Assembly (NCBI GenBank): GCA_947652605.1 | Contig: OX393579.1 | Location: 25,379,674 to 25,443,673, forward strand | Reading direction: 5' to 3' | Length of the DNA stretch: 64,000 nt | DNA from: Elmis aenea | Lineage: Eukaryota > Arthropoda > Insecta > Coleoptera > Elmidae | Shown here: one piece after another, positions 1 through 11,222 of the stretch | How the letters are laid out: each line of letters opens with the position of its first letter | Numbering within the stretch: the stretch's first letter is position 1 | Program-made: the position numbers and the translations under genes | The notes under the pieces: generated by a model | Databases searched by the model: none | What the model saw: the letters and a program-made list of their open reading frames with translations, nothing else | What the model was told of the DNA's origin: nothing

Positions 1-660
1 CAATAGTACACAATTTAATTAGTCAATGGCCATATGTGTTGGCATTTTATGTACTATAATTTAAAAAAATTGCCAATCCATTAATTTGTTCAATTAAAAT
101 TCGACGATTTGCTATGGCTCTAGTTTTGCAAACATCTTGTCCAGGCAGTTGTTTTTTCATTTAAAATGGTTGGATAGTGAGATGAACTTTTTTACTCGCT
201 TGCAGATCACATAATCAAAACCTCTATCTGCTAAAATAAACTGTCCTTTTTTTAAGACCTCTTAGAAACCACATTTTTCCACCAACTATCTGGCGTACTA
301 CTATCATTAACGTCAGAGACATGAGCAATATTCCGTATAGCCGACTAACACTTTAAGCGTATTTGTATTTTTATAAGTTGAAAAAGTTGCTTGTTGAATT
401 ATCGTATCTTGATTTCTTGCCATCAGAATTTCTGTGCAGTCTATAATAAAATCGTACTCAAGCTACGACCTTTTTCGTGCTATAGACAGAAAATCTAAAG
501 TTTTTAATTTTGAATATATATGATTAGTCCAAAAAGTTATTACCCTATTCCTATTGTCTACATCAAACATCATCGGTAACGTTTGGTAATAAAAATCGTG
601 CCTATATTTCATAAGAGTTAATAATATTTCATCCTCCGTACTTGAAGCACACACACGAGT
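1..660 (-). pseudogene. DDE_Tnp_4-type transposase relic, copy A
   Basis: Read on the minus strand, this is a broken DDE transposase of the DDE_Tnp_4 class (ISL2EU/PIF-Harbinger-like). The N-terminal part (463-654) has the helix-turn-helix start typical of the family (EDEILLTLMKYRHDF). A frameshift follows. The first catalytic aspartate then appears in IIDCTE (430-447), followed by a STYKNTNTLKVLVGYT stretch like the family's SxYKxxNTxKxLxxxT. After more stops the second aspartate is in ADRGFD (214-231), and a glutamate in IEQING (77-94) sits where the third acidic residue is expected. All three acidic positions survive, but in different frames, so no functional protein is made. Family assignment rests on motif recognition, not on a search. 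Confidence 0.72.
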
Positions 661-1688
661 GCTTGTTAAAAAAATCGCTTCTCACTTGAAATTCTGAAAA
701 CATACCTGCAATAAAACAGCTGTTTAGTTACGAAGTGAAAAATTCAAATAACTTATTAAAACAAATGAATCATTCATACCCATTACCTATAAATTGTTAA
801 GCGTTGGTGTATAGGGGGCTGCAAACCTCGTAGTTGAACCCTGTCGCTCGGCTGCAACTTCACGTGTAAACAAAACAGAGTATACGGACTGTCAATAAAT
901 TAATCGGAAATAATTAACATTCATACATTCGCCGACAATCTAAAAATAATTTTAAACAATTAAATATGCCACATCACCCACTTTCAGAATATCACCTGTT
1001 AACTTTCCGGCAAAACTGCAAACGTTTTACTCAGATCTGTACATAGGCATCTTTCAAGAACGGTTTTCACTTTTCATATGTTGTAATTTCTGTGGTTGTA
1101 ATTAATTCCATCTGTTCTGTTGTGACATCAGCGAGCACGTAAATAATGATATCGTCAATTGTATTTAACAGTAATTAAAACTTAATTTCACTCACATTTC
1201 ACATACTGTTCTTGCACGGCCAAAGCGTACAGAAACACCGGTCACTGCACTGCCCGGCCGTGATAGCGCTTATCTGTAATGCGCCGTGCCGTGAACGATC
1301 GAAAAAATGAAAATCCGTGAAAACAGAAAAACGGCCGGTCAGATTGGGCCGAAATTTTCGGGATGCATTTTCCCACTCGAAAAACACGACCGGTGAAAAT
1401 TTGAACGGTCGAGAAGCCGTTTTCGCGGTAGCACGAGCTAAATAGCGTCACTTAGTTTGTCGACCGATCGAAACATCCATTTTACATAGAAAACCCATTA
1501 GAGATTTTATTTTTTCGGTTTTTCGCAGATAGCGTTTCCGTCGTCCGAGCTACCGTAACGAAACTCGGCACAGAGCTAGTTCGTTCTTTCGTACGTTTTT
1601 TAAAGCAAACCCCGTATTTTTGCGTCAAGTTTTTCGATTTTTAATTTCGATCCGGGCAAAACGGCGAACCTTCACTATACTATCCCAA
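661..1688. repeat. Macro-repeat leader, copy A
   Basis: This non-coding stretch lies between the transposase relic and the hairpin block and is repeated at about 6985-8013 and 15494-16522. It becomes richer in GC and CpG from about 1190 onward. By position it could hold the old transposase promoter (minus strand), but no convincing TATA or initiator was identified. Short open frames at 1199-1451 are preserved between copies only because the DNA is. Confidence 0.7.
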
Positions 1689-1729
1689 CCAGCAGGCCCT
1701 AACGGGCCTACTGGGGCGCCTACGGCGCC
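1689..1729. other. Double hairpin at the start of the GC-rich block (unit A)
   Basis: Two stem-loops lie back to back. The first has an 11-bp stem with one mismatch (CCAGCAGGCCC at 1689-1699, GGGCCTACTGG at 1704-1714). The second is GGCGCC-TAC-GGCGCC (1715-1729). The same pair occurs at 8014-8054 in unit B. Unit C ends immediately before the point where it would begin. Confidence 0.8.
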
Positions 1730-1857
1730 GTTCCGAGACCATAGAAATATCTGTATCCGGACTAACTCTTTTGCGTCCAAGTTCTATGCGTCAAAATAAA
1801 AACATCGATAAATCTCGAAGCGCTCAACGAAAACCGAGCCCGTATAATTTCCATTAA

Positions 1858-1975
1858 TAGATAATAGACGACTCGCGTTGCATGCTCGGCGGAGGAGGCG
1901 AATACAAATCACTTTTATCGATCATAGACAATTCGCTATGCATGCTCGGCGGGGATAACGCAGGTACAATTCACT
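1858..1975. repeat. 60-bp repeat family, block A1 (2 copies)
   Basis: Two units of about 60 bp match a family with the approximate pattern TTTATCGATCATAGACGACT, then CGCGCTGCGTGCTCGG, then ACGCGTACAATTCTC. They introduce the first 18-bp array. More copies are at 3441-3815, 8178-8300 and 11223-11605. Confidence 0.75.
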
Positions 1976-3440
1976 CTCGGGCCGCAAACGACTCCTTAGC
2001 TGCAAACTACTCCCAGACCGCAAACGACTCCCGGGCCGCAAACGACTCCCAGGTCGCAAACGACTCCCGGGCCGCAAACGACTCCCAGGTCGCAAACGAC
2101 TCCCGGGCTGCAAACGACTCCTGCGCTGCAAACGACTCCCGGGCTGCAAAGGACCTGCGCCGAAAACGACTCCCGAGCCGCAAACGACTCCCGGGCCGCA
2201 AACGGCTCCCGGGCCGCAAACGACTCCCGGGTCGCAAACGACTTCCTGGCTGCAAACGACTCTCGGGCCGCAAACGACTCCCGGGTTGCAAATGACTCCC
2301 GGGCTACAAACTACTTCCAAACCGCAAACAACTCCCGGGATGCAAACGACTCGTGAGCCGCAAACGACTCCCGGGCAGCAAACGACTCCTGGGTCGCAAA
2401 TGACTCCCGGGCTGCAAATTACACCCGAGCCGCAAACGGCTCCCGGGCCGCAAACGACTCCCGGGTCGCAAACGACTTCTTGGCTGCAAACGACTCTCGG
2501 GCCGCAAACGACCCTTGGGTCGCAAACGACTCCCGGGCTACAAACTACTTCCAAACCGCAAACAACTCCCGGGATGCAAACGACTCGTAGGCCGCAAACG
2601 ACTCCCGGGCCGCAAACGACTCCCAGGTCGCAAATGACTCCCGGGCTGCAAACTACTCCCGAGCCGCAAACGACTCCCGGGCTGCAAACTCCTGCCGGGC
2701 TGCTAACGACTTCCGGGTCGCAAACGACTCCTGGACTGCAAACTACTCATGGGCCGCAAACGACTCCCGAGCTGCAAACTACTTCCAGTCCGCAAACTAC
2801 TCCCGGGCTGCAAACGACTCCCGGGCCGCAAACATTTTCCGGGTGCAAACTCCTCCTGGGCCGCAAACTACTCCCGGGCCGCATACGACTCCTGGGCCAC
2901 AAACGACTTCCGGGCCGGAAACGACTTCTGGGCCGCAAACAACTCCCGGGCCGCAAACAACTCCCGGGCCGCAAACTACTGCCGGGCTGCAAACGACTCT
3001 CATGTCGCAAACGACTCACGGGCCGCATACGACTCCCGGGCTGCAAACGACTCCCAAGCTGCAAACAACTCCCGGGCCGCAAACAACTGCCGGGCCGCAA
3101 TCGACTTTCGGGTCGCAAACGAGTCCCAGGCCGCAAACGACTCCTGGGCTGCAAACTAATCCCGGGCCGCAAACATCTTGGGCCGCAAACGACTTCCGGG
3201 CCGCAAACGACTTCAAGGCCGCAAATGACTCTTGGGCCGCAAACTACTTTCGAGCCGAAAACGACTCCCGGGTTGCAAAAACGGCTCCCGGGCCGCAAAA
3301 GCGACTTCCGGGCTGCAAACTACACCCGGGACGCAAACAACTGCCGGGCCGCAAACTACTCCCGGATCGCAAATGACTCCCGGGCTGCAAACTACTCCCG
3401 GGCCACAAACGACTCCCAGGACGCAAACGACTCGGGGAAG
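1976..3440. repeat. 18-bp minisatellite array A1 (about 80 copies)
   Basis: The consensus monomer is GCAAACGACTCCCGGGCC, with frequent variants GCAAACTACT and CTG or TCG in place of CCG. The monomer is GC-rich in an otherwise AT-rich sequence, most copies hold a CCCGGG palindrome, and it contains no stop in any of six frames. Long open frames of the QTTPGP, ANDSRA, RKRLPG or antisense types therefore overlap here. They switch into one another wherever a monomer is 17 or 19 bp long, so I do not call them genes. Confidence 0.93.
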
Positions 3441-3815
3441 GCAAACGGATACAATTCCCTTGTATTGCCCGCAGACGACTCTCGCTGCGTGCTTGATAAG
3501 AGCTAAGCGCGTTAAGTTTTGTTTTATCGATCATAGACGAATCGCTCCGAGTAGGCAAACGGGTCCAATTATCTTTAATCGCCCACAGACGCTAAGTGCG
3601 TTAAGTTCTCTTTTATCAATCAGATACGACTCACGATGCGCGCTCGGAGAAGACAAACGGGTACAATTCTCTTTTATCGCTCGATGGGAGCTAAACGCGT
3701 TGTTTTTTTTATCGATCATAGACGACTCGCGCTGAGTGCTTGGAGAAAGCAAACGCGTACAATTATCTTTAATCAAAAACAAGGGGGTTAGCCCTTAGCA
3801 CTTGGGTGCGTTAAG
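3441..3815. repeat. 60-bp repeat family, block A2 (about 6 degenerate copies)
   Basis: This is a run of imperfect units that share TTTATCGATCATAGACGA and related forms such as TTTAATCGCCCACAGACG and TTTTATCAATCAGATACGA, each ending near ACAATTCTC or ACAATTATC. It separates two 18-bp arrays. The counterpart in unit B is 11223-11605. Confidence 0.75.
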
Positions 3816-4348
3816 TTATCTCGAGCCGAAAACGACTTTCGGGCCGCAAAAGACTCCCGGGTTGCAAACTTCTCCCTGATCGCAAACTACTCCCGGGCCA
3901 CAAACGACTCCCGGCCGCAAACTACTCCCGGGCCGCAAACGACTCCCGGGCCGCAAACGACTTCCGGGCTGCAAACGACTACCGGATCGCAAATGACTCC
4001 CGGGCTGCAAACTACTCCCGGGCCACAAACGACTCCCGGGCCGCAAACTACTCTTGGGCCGCAAACGACTCCCGGATCGCAAATGACTCCCGGGCTGCAA
4101 ACTACTCCCGGGCCACAAACGACTCCCGGGCCGCAAACTACTCGGGCCGCAAACTACTCCCGGGCCGCAAAAACGACTCCCGGGCCGCAAACTACACCCG
4201 GGCTGTAAACTACTTCCGGGACGCAAACTACTCCCGGGCCGCAAACTACTCCCGGATCGCAAATGACTCCCGGTCTGCAAACTACTCCCGGGCCACAAAC
4301 GACTCCTGGGCCGCAAACTACTTCCGGGCCGCAAAGGTCTCCCGGGTT
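3816..4348. repeat. 18-bp minisatellite array A2 (about 29 copies)
   Basis: This is the same 18-bp monomer family as 1976-3440. The array contains a repeated multi-monomer pattern that includes the variant GGATCGCAAATGACTCCC, so neighbouring monomers have been duplicated as groups. Confidence 0.9.
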
Positions 4349-4655
4349 ATCGTTATGTAGAACGTTTTTTTGTGAGCCACCTCTGTCTACGCACCCTGTA
4401 CATAGGATACACGGCCACGTCCAAAAGCCACCCCCCAACTGTCCGTCCGTTTACCCTAAAATACATCGCGATTTGGAGTGCTCGAAAGCGCAATCAAAGG
4501 AAACAACTTGTTCACGTTTTTTTTTGTAACCCCAAAATTTCCAATTATTTCCTTTCCCGTCAGTTGCAGTCGAACATTTTTTTCATACGTACAGTACCCG
4601 TCAAAAGTAAATTTTTGCACCGCCTCGCGAGTCTTGGGTGACTACCATTTTGATA
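4349..4655. repeat. Segment S, copy 1 (about 300 bp)
   Basis: This sequence is not made of the 18-bp monomer. It starts ATCGTTATGTAGAACG and runs through CACCCTGTACATAGGATAC to the TACCATT-TGATAG region. Near-identical copies are at 5340-5650 and 13589-13905. Copy 1 is cut off after about 300 bp and passes into a 60-bp-type junction, whereas the other two continue into the AT-rich tail. Its open frames are uninterrupted in more than one frame, resemble nothing I know, and are not called. Confidence 0.82.
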
Positions 4656-5339
4656 GATAGGGCTAAGTGCGTTAAGTTATCTCGAGCCGAAAACGACTTT
4701 CGGGCCGCAAACGACTCTCAGGCCGCAAACTTCTCCCGGATCGCAAACTACTCCCGGGCCACAAACGACTCCCGGGCCGCAAACGACTCCTGGGCCGCAA
4801 ACGACTCCCGGGCCGCAAACGACTTCCGGGCTGCAAACGACTCCCAAGCCGTAAACGACTCCCGGGCCGTAAACGACTCCCGGGCCGCCAACGACTAACG
4901 GGCTGCAAAAGTCTCCCATGCCGCAAGCGACTACCGGGCCGCAAACTACACCCGGGCCGCAAACTACTCCCAGGCCGCAAACGACTCCCGGGCTGCAAAC
5001 GACTACCGGGCCGTAAACGATTCCCGGGCCGCCAACGACTCCTGGACCGCAAACAACTCCCGGGCCGCAAACGACTCCCCGGCCGCAAACTACTTCCCAG
5101 TCGCAAACTACTCCCGGGCCGCAAACGACTCCCGGGCCGCAAACTACTCTTGGGCCGCAAACGACTTCCGAGCCGAAAACGACTTCCGGGCCGCAAAAAC
5201 GACTCCCGGGCCGCAAAAACGACTCCCGGGCCGCAAACTACTCCCGGGCCGCAAACTACTCCCGGATCGCAAATGACTCCCGGGCTGCAAACTACTCCCG
5301 GGCCGCAAACTACTTCCGGGCCGCAAAGGACTCCCGGGA
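4656..5339. repeat. 18-bp minisatellite array A3 (about 37 copies)
   Basis: Same monomer family, with some unusual variants (GCCGTAAACGACTCCC, GCCAACGACT). It lies between two copies of segment S, as if S and its flanking monomers had been duplicated together. Confidence 0.9.
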
Positions 5340-5650
5340 TATCGTTATGTAGAACGTTTTTTTGTGAGCCACCTCTGTCTACGCACCCTGTACATAGGAT
5401 ACACGGCCACGTCCAAAAGCCACCCCCCAACTGTCTGTCCGTTTACCCTAAAATACATCGTGATTTGGAGTGCTCGAAAGCGCAATCAAAGGAAACAACT
5501 TGTTCACGTTTTTTTTTGTAACCCCAAAATTTCCAATTATTTCCTTTCCCGTCAGTTGCAGTCGAACATTTTTTTCATACGTACAGTACCCGTCGAAAGT
5601 AAATTTTTTCACCGCCTCGCGAGTCTTGGGTGGCTACCATTCTGATAGAA
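5340..5650. repeat. Segment S, copy 2
   Basis: Near-identical to 4349-4655 and 13589-13905. Here S runs on without a break into the AT-rich tail, so S looks like the inner edge of the tail that was once duplicated into the minisatellite. Confidence 0.82.
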
Positions 5651-6587
5651 CTACGCATCTACTTTGCCATTTCGAACGAAACACCCTATATATTTGTGTT
5701 CGTCGTAAAACGAAAAGTCACCGTGTACAGAAGTGCACATATGCTCAGAAAATACGGATTGTTGCACATATCACGTTTAAAATTTCGTTTGTCTGAAATC
5801 AAAACTAAATGAAAAAAAGGGGGTGAGCCTGATTTCAGTTACACTCGGTATGCATCGTTGTCATAAAATTTTTACATAATGTATACTTTTTAAAATCTCC
5901 TATTAAAAACAAAAAGCATTTTACCGGAACTGGAAATGAACTGTTGGCACCGAACCGGGTGCCGATATCATTATAAAATATAAACCGGTGGTTCGGAACG
6001 TAAACCGAACAATTAAAATTTATCGAGCCGGTAACCAGAACTGAACCGTTTTTTTGCGGTTCGGTTCCCTCTTTACAACCGTTATTTTTATGATTACAAA
6101 GAAACAAATATTGAATTGGCTATTAAATTTATTTATCAACTAAAACTTAAAATCTCATTACAAAAAAACATTACCTTTAAAATAAATAAAATATTAATTT
6201 CGGATTGGTTAAATAAACAAAAACCTTATTAATAGTTTCAATATGTTTTGCGACCCAAAATAAAATTCTCGCGAAACCACAGTTTAAGAAACACTGCTAT
6301 AGTCAATACAAGCTGTTTTCTTTTATGGTAGGCGGATAAAAATAATGTTCCTTCTGAGTTTATTTATTTCTCAATTTAAATATAGGGTATTTACAAAATA
6401 GAAAATTAAATTAAAGCTAAAATACTTAAGAATTATATATTTTATTTGCCATTTTGATAACTGCGTACAAAATAAAATTTATTTAATCAGAGACTTGTTT
6501 CATCTTTAATGTAATGGGTAGTTAAGGACAAAAATATTAAATAATTATTGTTTTACAATTGAATTTTTAAAAGATGTTAACATTAAA
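5651..6587. repeat. AT-rich tail of unit A with hAT-like remnants
   Basis: Repeated at 13906-14833. Positions 5920-6075 are dense in CCGGAAC, ACCGAACC and GGTTCGG motifs of the kind seen in hAT-related MITEs. At 6240-6296 the minus strand reads CAGTGTTTCTTAAACTGTGG and then a GGGTCGC motif, which looks like a hAT terminal repeat; the other end was not found. The last 200 bases are AT-rich and lie downstream of the transposase relic of the next unit. Confidence 0.6.
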
Positions 6588-6984
6588 CAATAGTACACAA
6601 TTTAATTAGTCAATGGCCATGTGTTGGCATTTTATGTACTATAATTTAAAAAAATTGCCAATTCATTAATTTGTTCAATTAAAATTTGTATTTTTATAAG
6701 TTGAAAAAGTTGCTTGTTGAATTATCGTATCTTGATTTCTTGCCATCAGAATTTCTGTGCAGTCTATAATAAAATCGTACTCAAGCTACGACCTTTTTCG
6801 TGCTATAGACAGAAAATCTAAAGTTTTTAATTTTGAATATATATGATTAGTCCAAAAAGTTATTACCCTATTCCTATTGTCTACATCAAACATCATCGGT
6901 AACGTTTGGTAATAAAAATCGTGCCTATATTTCATAAGAGTTAATAATATTTCATCCTCCGTACTTGAAGCACACACACGAGTG
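6588..6984 (-). pseudogene. DDE_Tnp_4-type transposase relic, copy B (internal deletion)
   Basis: Same relic as 1-660, but missing 262 bp that in copy A include the ADRGFD motif. The N-terminal helix-turn-helix portion (6786-6977) and the IIDCTE motif remain. The deletion joins CAATTAAAATT directly to TGTATTTTT. An ATT at both edges fits a small microhomology-mediated loss. Confidence 0.7.
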
Positions 6985-8013
6985 CTTGTTAAAAAAATCG
7001 CTTCTCACTTGAAATTCTGAAAAGATACCTGCAATAAAACAGCTGTTTAGTTACGAAGTGAAAAATTCAAATAACTTATTAAAACAAATGAATCATTCAT
7101 ACCCATTACCTATAAATTATTAAGCGTTGGTGTATAGGGGGCTGCAAACCTCGTAGTTGAACCCTGTCGCTCGGCTGCAACTTCACGTGTAAACAAAACA
7201 GAGTATACGGACTGTCAATAAATTAATCGGAAATAATTAACATTCATACATTCGCCGACAATCTAAAAATAATTTTAAACAATTAAATATGCCACATCAC
7301 CCACTTTCAGAATATCACCTGTTAACTTTCCGGCAAAACTGCAAACTGTTTACTCAGATCTGTACATAGGCATCTTTCAAGAACGGTTTTCACTTTTCAT
7401 ATGTCGTAATTTCTGTGGTTGTAATTAATTCCATCTGTTTTGTTGTGACATCAGCGAGCACGTAAATAATGATATCGTCAATTGTATTTAACAGTAATTA
7501 AAACTTAATTTCACTCACATTTCACATACTGTTCTTGCACGGCCAAAGCGTACAGAAACACCGGTCACTGCACTGCCCGGCCGTGATAGCGCTTATCTGT
7601 AATGCGCCGTGCCGTGAACGATCGAAAAAATGAAAATCCGTGAAAACAGAAAAACGGACGGTCAGATTGGGCCGAAATTTTCGGGATGCATTTTCCCACT
7701 CGAAAAACACGACCGGTGAAAATTTGAACGGTCGAGAAGCCGTTTTCGCGGTAGCACGAGCTAAATAGCGTCACTTAGTTTGTCGACCGATCGAAACATC
7801 CATTTTACATAGAAAACCCATTAGAGATTTTATTTTTTCGGTTTTTCGCGAATAGCGTTTCCGTCGTCCGAGCTACCGTAACGAAACTCGGCACAGAGCT
7901 GGTTCGTTCTTTCGTACGTTTTTTAAAGCAAACCCCGTATTTTTGCGTAGAGTTTTTCGATTTTTAATTCGGATCGGGGCAAACGGGCGAACCTTCACTA
8001 GTATACGAAGTAA
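6985..8013. repeat. Macro-repeat leader, copy B
   Basis: Counterpart of 661-1688 with scattered substitutions not seen in copies A and C (for example GACGGTC for GCCGGTC near 7655 and CGCGAATAGCG near 7850). The last bases before the hairpins read CTAGTATACGAAGTAAC where A and C have CTATACTATCCCAAC. Confidence 0.7.
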
Positions 8014-8054
8014 CCAGCAGGCCCTAACGGGCCTACTGGGGCGCCTACGGCGCC
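8014..8054. other. Double hairpin at the start of the GC-rich block (unit B)
   Basis: Same two stem-loops as at 1689-1729, and identical in sequence, although the bases directly upstream have diverged. Confidence 0.8.
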
Positions 8055-8177
8055 GTTCCGAGACCATAGAAATATCTGTATCCGGCCTAACTCTTTTGCG
8101 TCCAAGTTCTATGCGTCAAAATAAAAACATCGATAAATCTCGAAGCGCTCAACGGAAACCAAGCCCGTACAATTTTC

Positions 8178-8300
8178 ATTAATAGATAATAGACGACTCA
8201 CGTTGCATGCTCGGCGAAAGAGAAGCGAATACAATTGACTTTTATCGATCATAGACAATTCGCTATGCATGCTCGGCGGGGATAACGCGGGTACAATTCA
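8178..8300. repeat. 60-bp repeat family, block B1 (2 copies)
   Basis: Counterpart of 1858-1975. It precedes the largest 18-bp array in the window. Confidence 0.75.
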
Positions 8301-11222
8301 CTCCCGGGTCGCAAACGACTCCCAGGTCGCAAACGACTCCCGGGCTGCAAACGACTCCCGGGCTGCAAACGACTCCCGGGCCGCAAACGACTCCCGGACC
8401 GCTAACGGCTCCCGGGCCGCAAACGACTCCCGGGTCGCAAACGACTCCCGGGTCGCAAACGACTCCCGGGCTACAAACTACTTCCAAACCGCAAACGACT
8501 CAAGGGTCGCAAACGACTCCCGGGATGCAAACGACTCATAGGCCGCAAACGACTACCGGGCCGCAAACGACTCCTGGGCCGCAAACGACTCCCGGGTCGC
8601 AAATGACTCCCAGGCCGCAAACTACTACCGGGCCGCAAACGACTCCCGGGTGGCAAATGACTCCCGGGCTGCAAACTGCTCCCGAGCCGCAAACGCCTCC
8701 CAGGCTGCAAACTACTGCCGGGCTGCTAACGACTCCCGGGCCGCAAACGACTCCCGGGCCTGAAACGACTCCCGGACCGCTTACGGCTCCCGGGCCGCAA
8801 ACGACTCCCGGGTCGCAAACGACTCCCGGGTCGCAAACGACTCCCAGCTCGCAAACGACTCCCGGGCCTACAAACTAGTTCCAAACCGCAAACGACTCAA
8901 GGGATGCAAACGACTCATAGGCCGCAAACGACTCACGGGCCGCAAACGACTCCCGGGTCGCAAATGACTCCCGGACCGCAAACTGCTCCCGAGCCGCAAA
9001 CGCCTCCCAGGCTGCAAACTACTGCCGGGCTGCTAACGACTCCCAGGCCGCAAACGACTCCCGGGTCGCAAACGACTTCTGGGCTGCAAACTACTCCTGG
9101 GCCGCAAACGACTCCTGGGTCGCAAACGACTCCCGAGCTGCAAACTACTTCCAGTCCGCAAACGACTTCCAGACTGCAAACTACTCCCGGGCCGCAAACT
9201 ACTCCCGGGCCGCCAACGACTCCCGGTTCGCAAACGACTCCCGGGCTGCAAACAACTCCCGAGCCGCAAACGACTTCCGGGTCGCAAACGACTCTCGGCC
9301 TGCAAACTACTTTCGGGCTGCAAACTACTATCGGGCCGCAAACGACTCCTTGGCTTCAAACTACTTTCGGGCCGCAAGCGACTCCCGGGTCGCAAACGAC
9401 TACCAGGCTGCAAACTACTTCCGGGCCGCAAACGACTCCCGGGCTGCAAACGACTCCCGGATTGCAAATGACTCCCGGGCTGCAAACTACTCCCGGGCCG
9501 CAAACTTTTCTTGGGCCACCAACGACTTCAAGGCCGCAAACTACTCCCGAGCCGAAAACAACTTCTGGGCCACAAAAACAACTCCCGGGCAGCAAAAACG
9601 ACTCCCGGGCCGCAAACTACACCTGGGACGCAAACTACTGCCGGGCCGCAAACTACTCCTGTATCGCAAATGACTCCCGGGCTGCTTACGACTCCCAGGC
9701 CGCAAACGACTCCCGGGTCGCAAACGACTCCTGGGCTGCAAACTACTCCTGGGCCGCAAACGACTACTGGGTCGCAAACGACTCCCGAGCTGCAAACTAC
9801 TTCCAGTCCGCAAACGACTTCCGAACTGCAAACTACTCCCGGGCCGCCAACGACTCCCAGGTAGCAAACGACTCCCGGGCTGCAAACAACTCCCGAGCCG
9901 CAAACGACTTCCGGGTCGCAAACGACTCCCGGCCTGCAAACTACTTTCGAGCTGCAAACTACTATCGGGCCGCAAGCGACTCCTGGGCCGCAAACGACTT
10001 CCTGGTCGCAAACGACTCCCGGGCCGCAAACTACTCCTGGGCCGCAAACGACTCCTGGGTCGCAAACGACTCCCGAGCTGCAAACTACTTCCAGTCCGCA
10101 AATTACTCCTGGGCCGCCAACGACTTCCAGGTCGCAAACGACTCCCGGGCTGCAAACAACTTCCGAGCCGCAAACGACTTCCAGGTCGCAAACGACTCCC
10201 GGCCTGCAAACTACTTTCGGGCTGCAAACTACTATCGGGCCGCAAACGACTCCTGGGCTGCAAACTACTTTCGGGCCGCAAGCGACTCCCGGGTCGCAAA
10301 TGACTCCCGGGTCGCAAACGACTCCCGGGCTGCAAACTACTTCCGGGCCGAAAACGACTCCCAGGCTGCAAACGACTCCCGGATTGCAAATGACTCCTGG
10401 GCTGCAAACTACTCCCGAGCCGCAAACTATTCTTGGGCCGCCAACTACTTCAAGGCCGCAAATGACTTTTGGGCCGCAAACTACTCCCGAGCCGAAAACG
10501 ACTCCTGGGCCGCAAAAACGACTCCCGGGCCGCCAACTTCACCCGGGACGCAAACTACTGCCGGGCCGCAAACTACTCCCGGATCGCAAATGACTCCCGG
10601 GCTGCTAACGACTCCCAGGTCGCAAACGACTCACGCGCTGCAAACTAATTCCAGTCCGCAAACGACTTCCGGAGTGCAAACTACTCCCGGGCCGCAAACT
10701 AATCCCGTGCCGCCAACGACTCCCGGGTCGCAAACGACTCCCGGGCTGCAAACAACTCCCGAGCCGCAAACGACTTCCGGGTCGCAAACGACTCCCGGCC
10801 TGCAAACTACTTTCGGGCTGCAAATTACTATCGGGCCGCAAACGACTCCTGGGATGCAAACTACTTTCGGGCCGCAAGCGACTCCCGGGTCGCAAACGAC
10901 TCCCGGGCTGCAAACGACTCCCGGATTGCAAATGACTCCCGGGCTGCAAACTACTCCCGAGCCGCAAACTATTCTTGGGCCGCCAACGACTTCAAGGCCG
11001 CAAATGACTTTTGGGCCGCAAACTACTCCCGAGCCGAAAACGACTCCTGGGCCGCAAAAACGACTCCCGGGCCGCAAAAACGACTCCCGGGCAGCAAACT
11101 ACACTCGGGACGCAAACTACTGCCGGGCCGCAAACTACTCCCGGATCGCAAATGACTCCCGGGCTGCAAACTACTCCCGGGCCACAAACGACTACCAGGA
11201 CGCAAACGACTCGGAGAAGGCA
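8301..11222. repeat. 18-bp minisatellite array B1 (about 160 copies)
   Basis: The largest array. It carries clear higher-order structure: landmark variants such as CAGTCCGCAAACGACTTCC (near 9150, 9805, 10095, 10645), CTATCGGGCCGCAAACGAC, and GGGACGCAAACTACTGCC (near 9627, 10548, 11110) recur in the same order. The plus strand is open for 793 codons (8904-11285). That frame passes from QTTPGP repeats to ANDSRA repeats and back wherever monomers change length, as expected of a stop-free monomer rather than a selected protein. Confidence 0.93.

Larger units (their letters stand above)
1..6587. repeat. Macro-repeat unit A (left end is the window edge)
   Basis: This unit is repeated at 6588-14833 and, in part, at 14834-16522; the match of positions 1-1688 to 14834-16522 is close to identical by eye. 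Its order is: transposase relic (1-660), leader (661-1688), double hairpin, 60-bp repeats, 18-bp array, 60-bp repeats, 18-bp array, segment S, 18-bp array, segment S, AT-rich tail (5650-6587). The tail runs straight into the next copy of the transposase relic, so the choice of unit start is arbitrary. Lengths differ between units mainly because the 18-bp arrays differ in size. Confidence 0.9.

Noticed and set aside
2286..3506. 406-codon repeat-encoded frame
   Set aside because: Same reason: a by-product of the stop-free minisatellite.
7998..8016. loxP-like arm (TTACTTCGTATAC on the minus strand)
   Set aside because: Only one arm is present, with no spacer or second arm; chance similarity.
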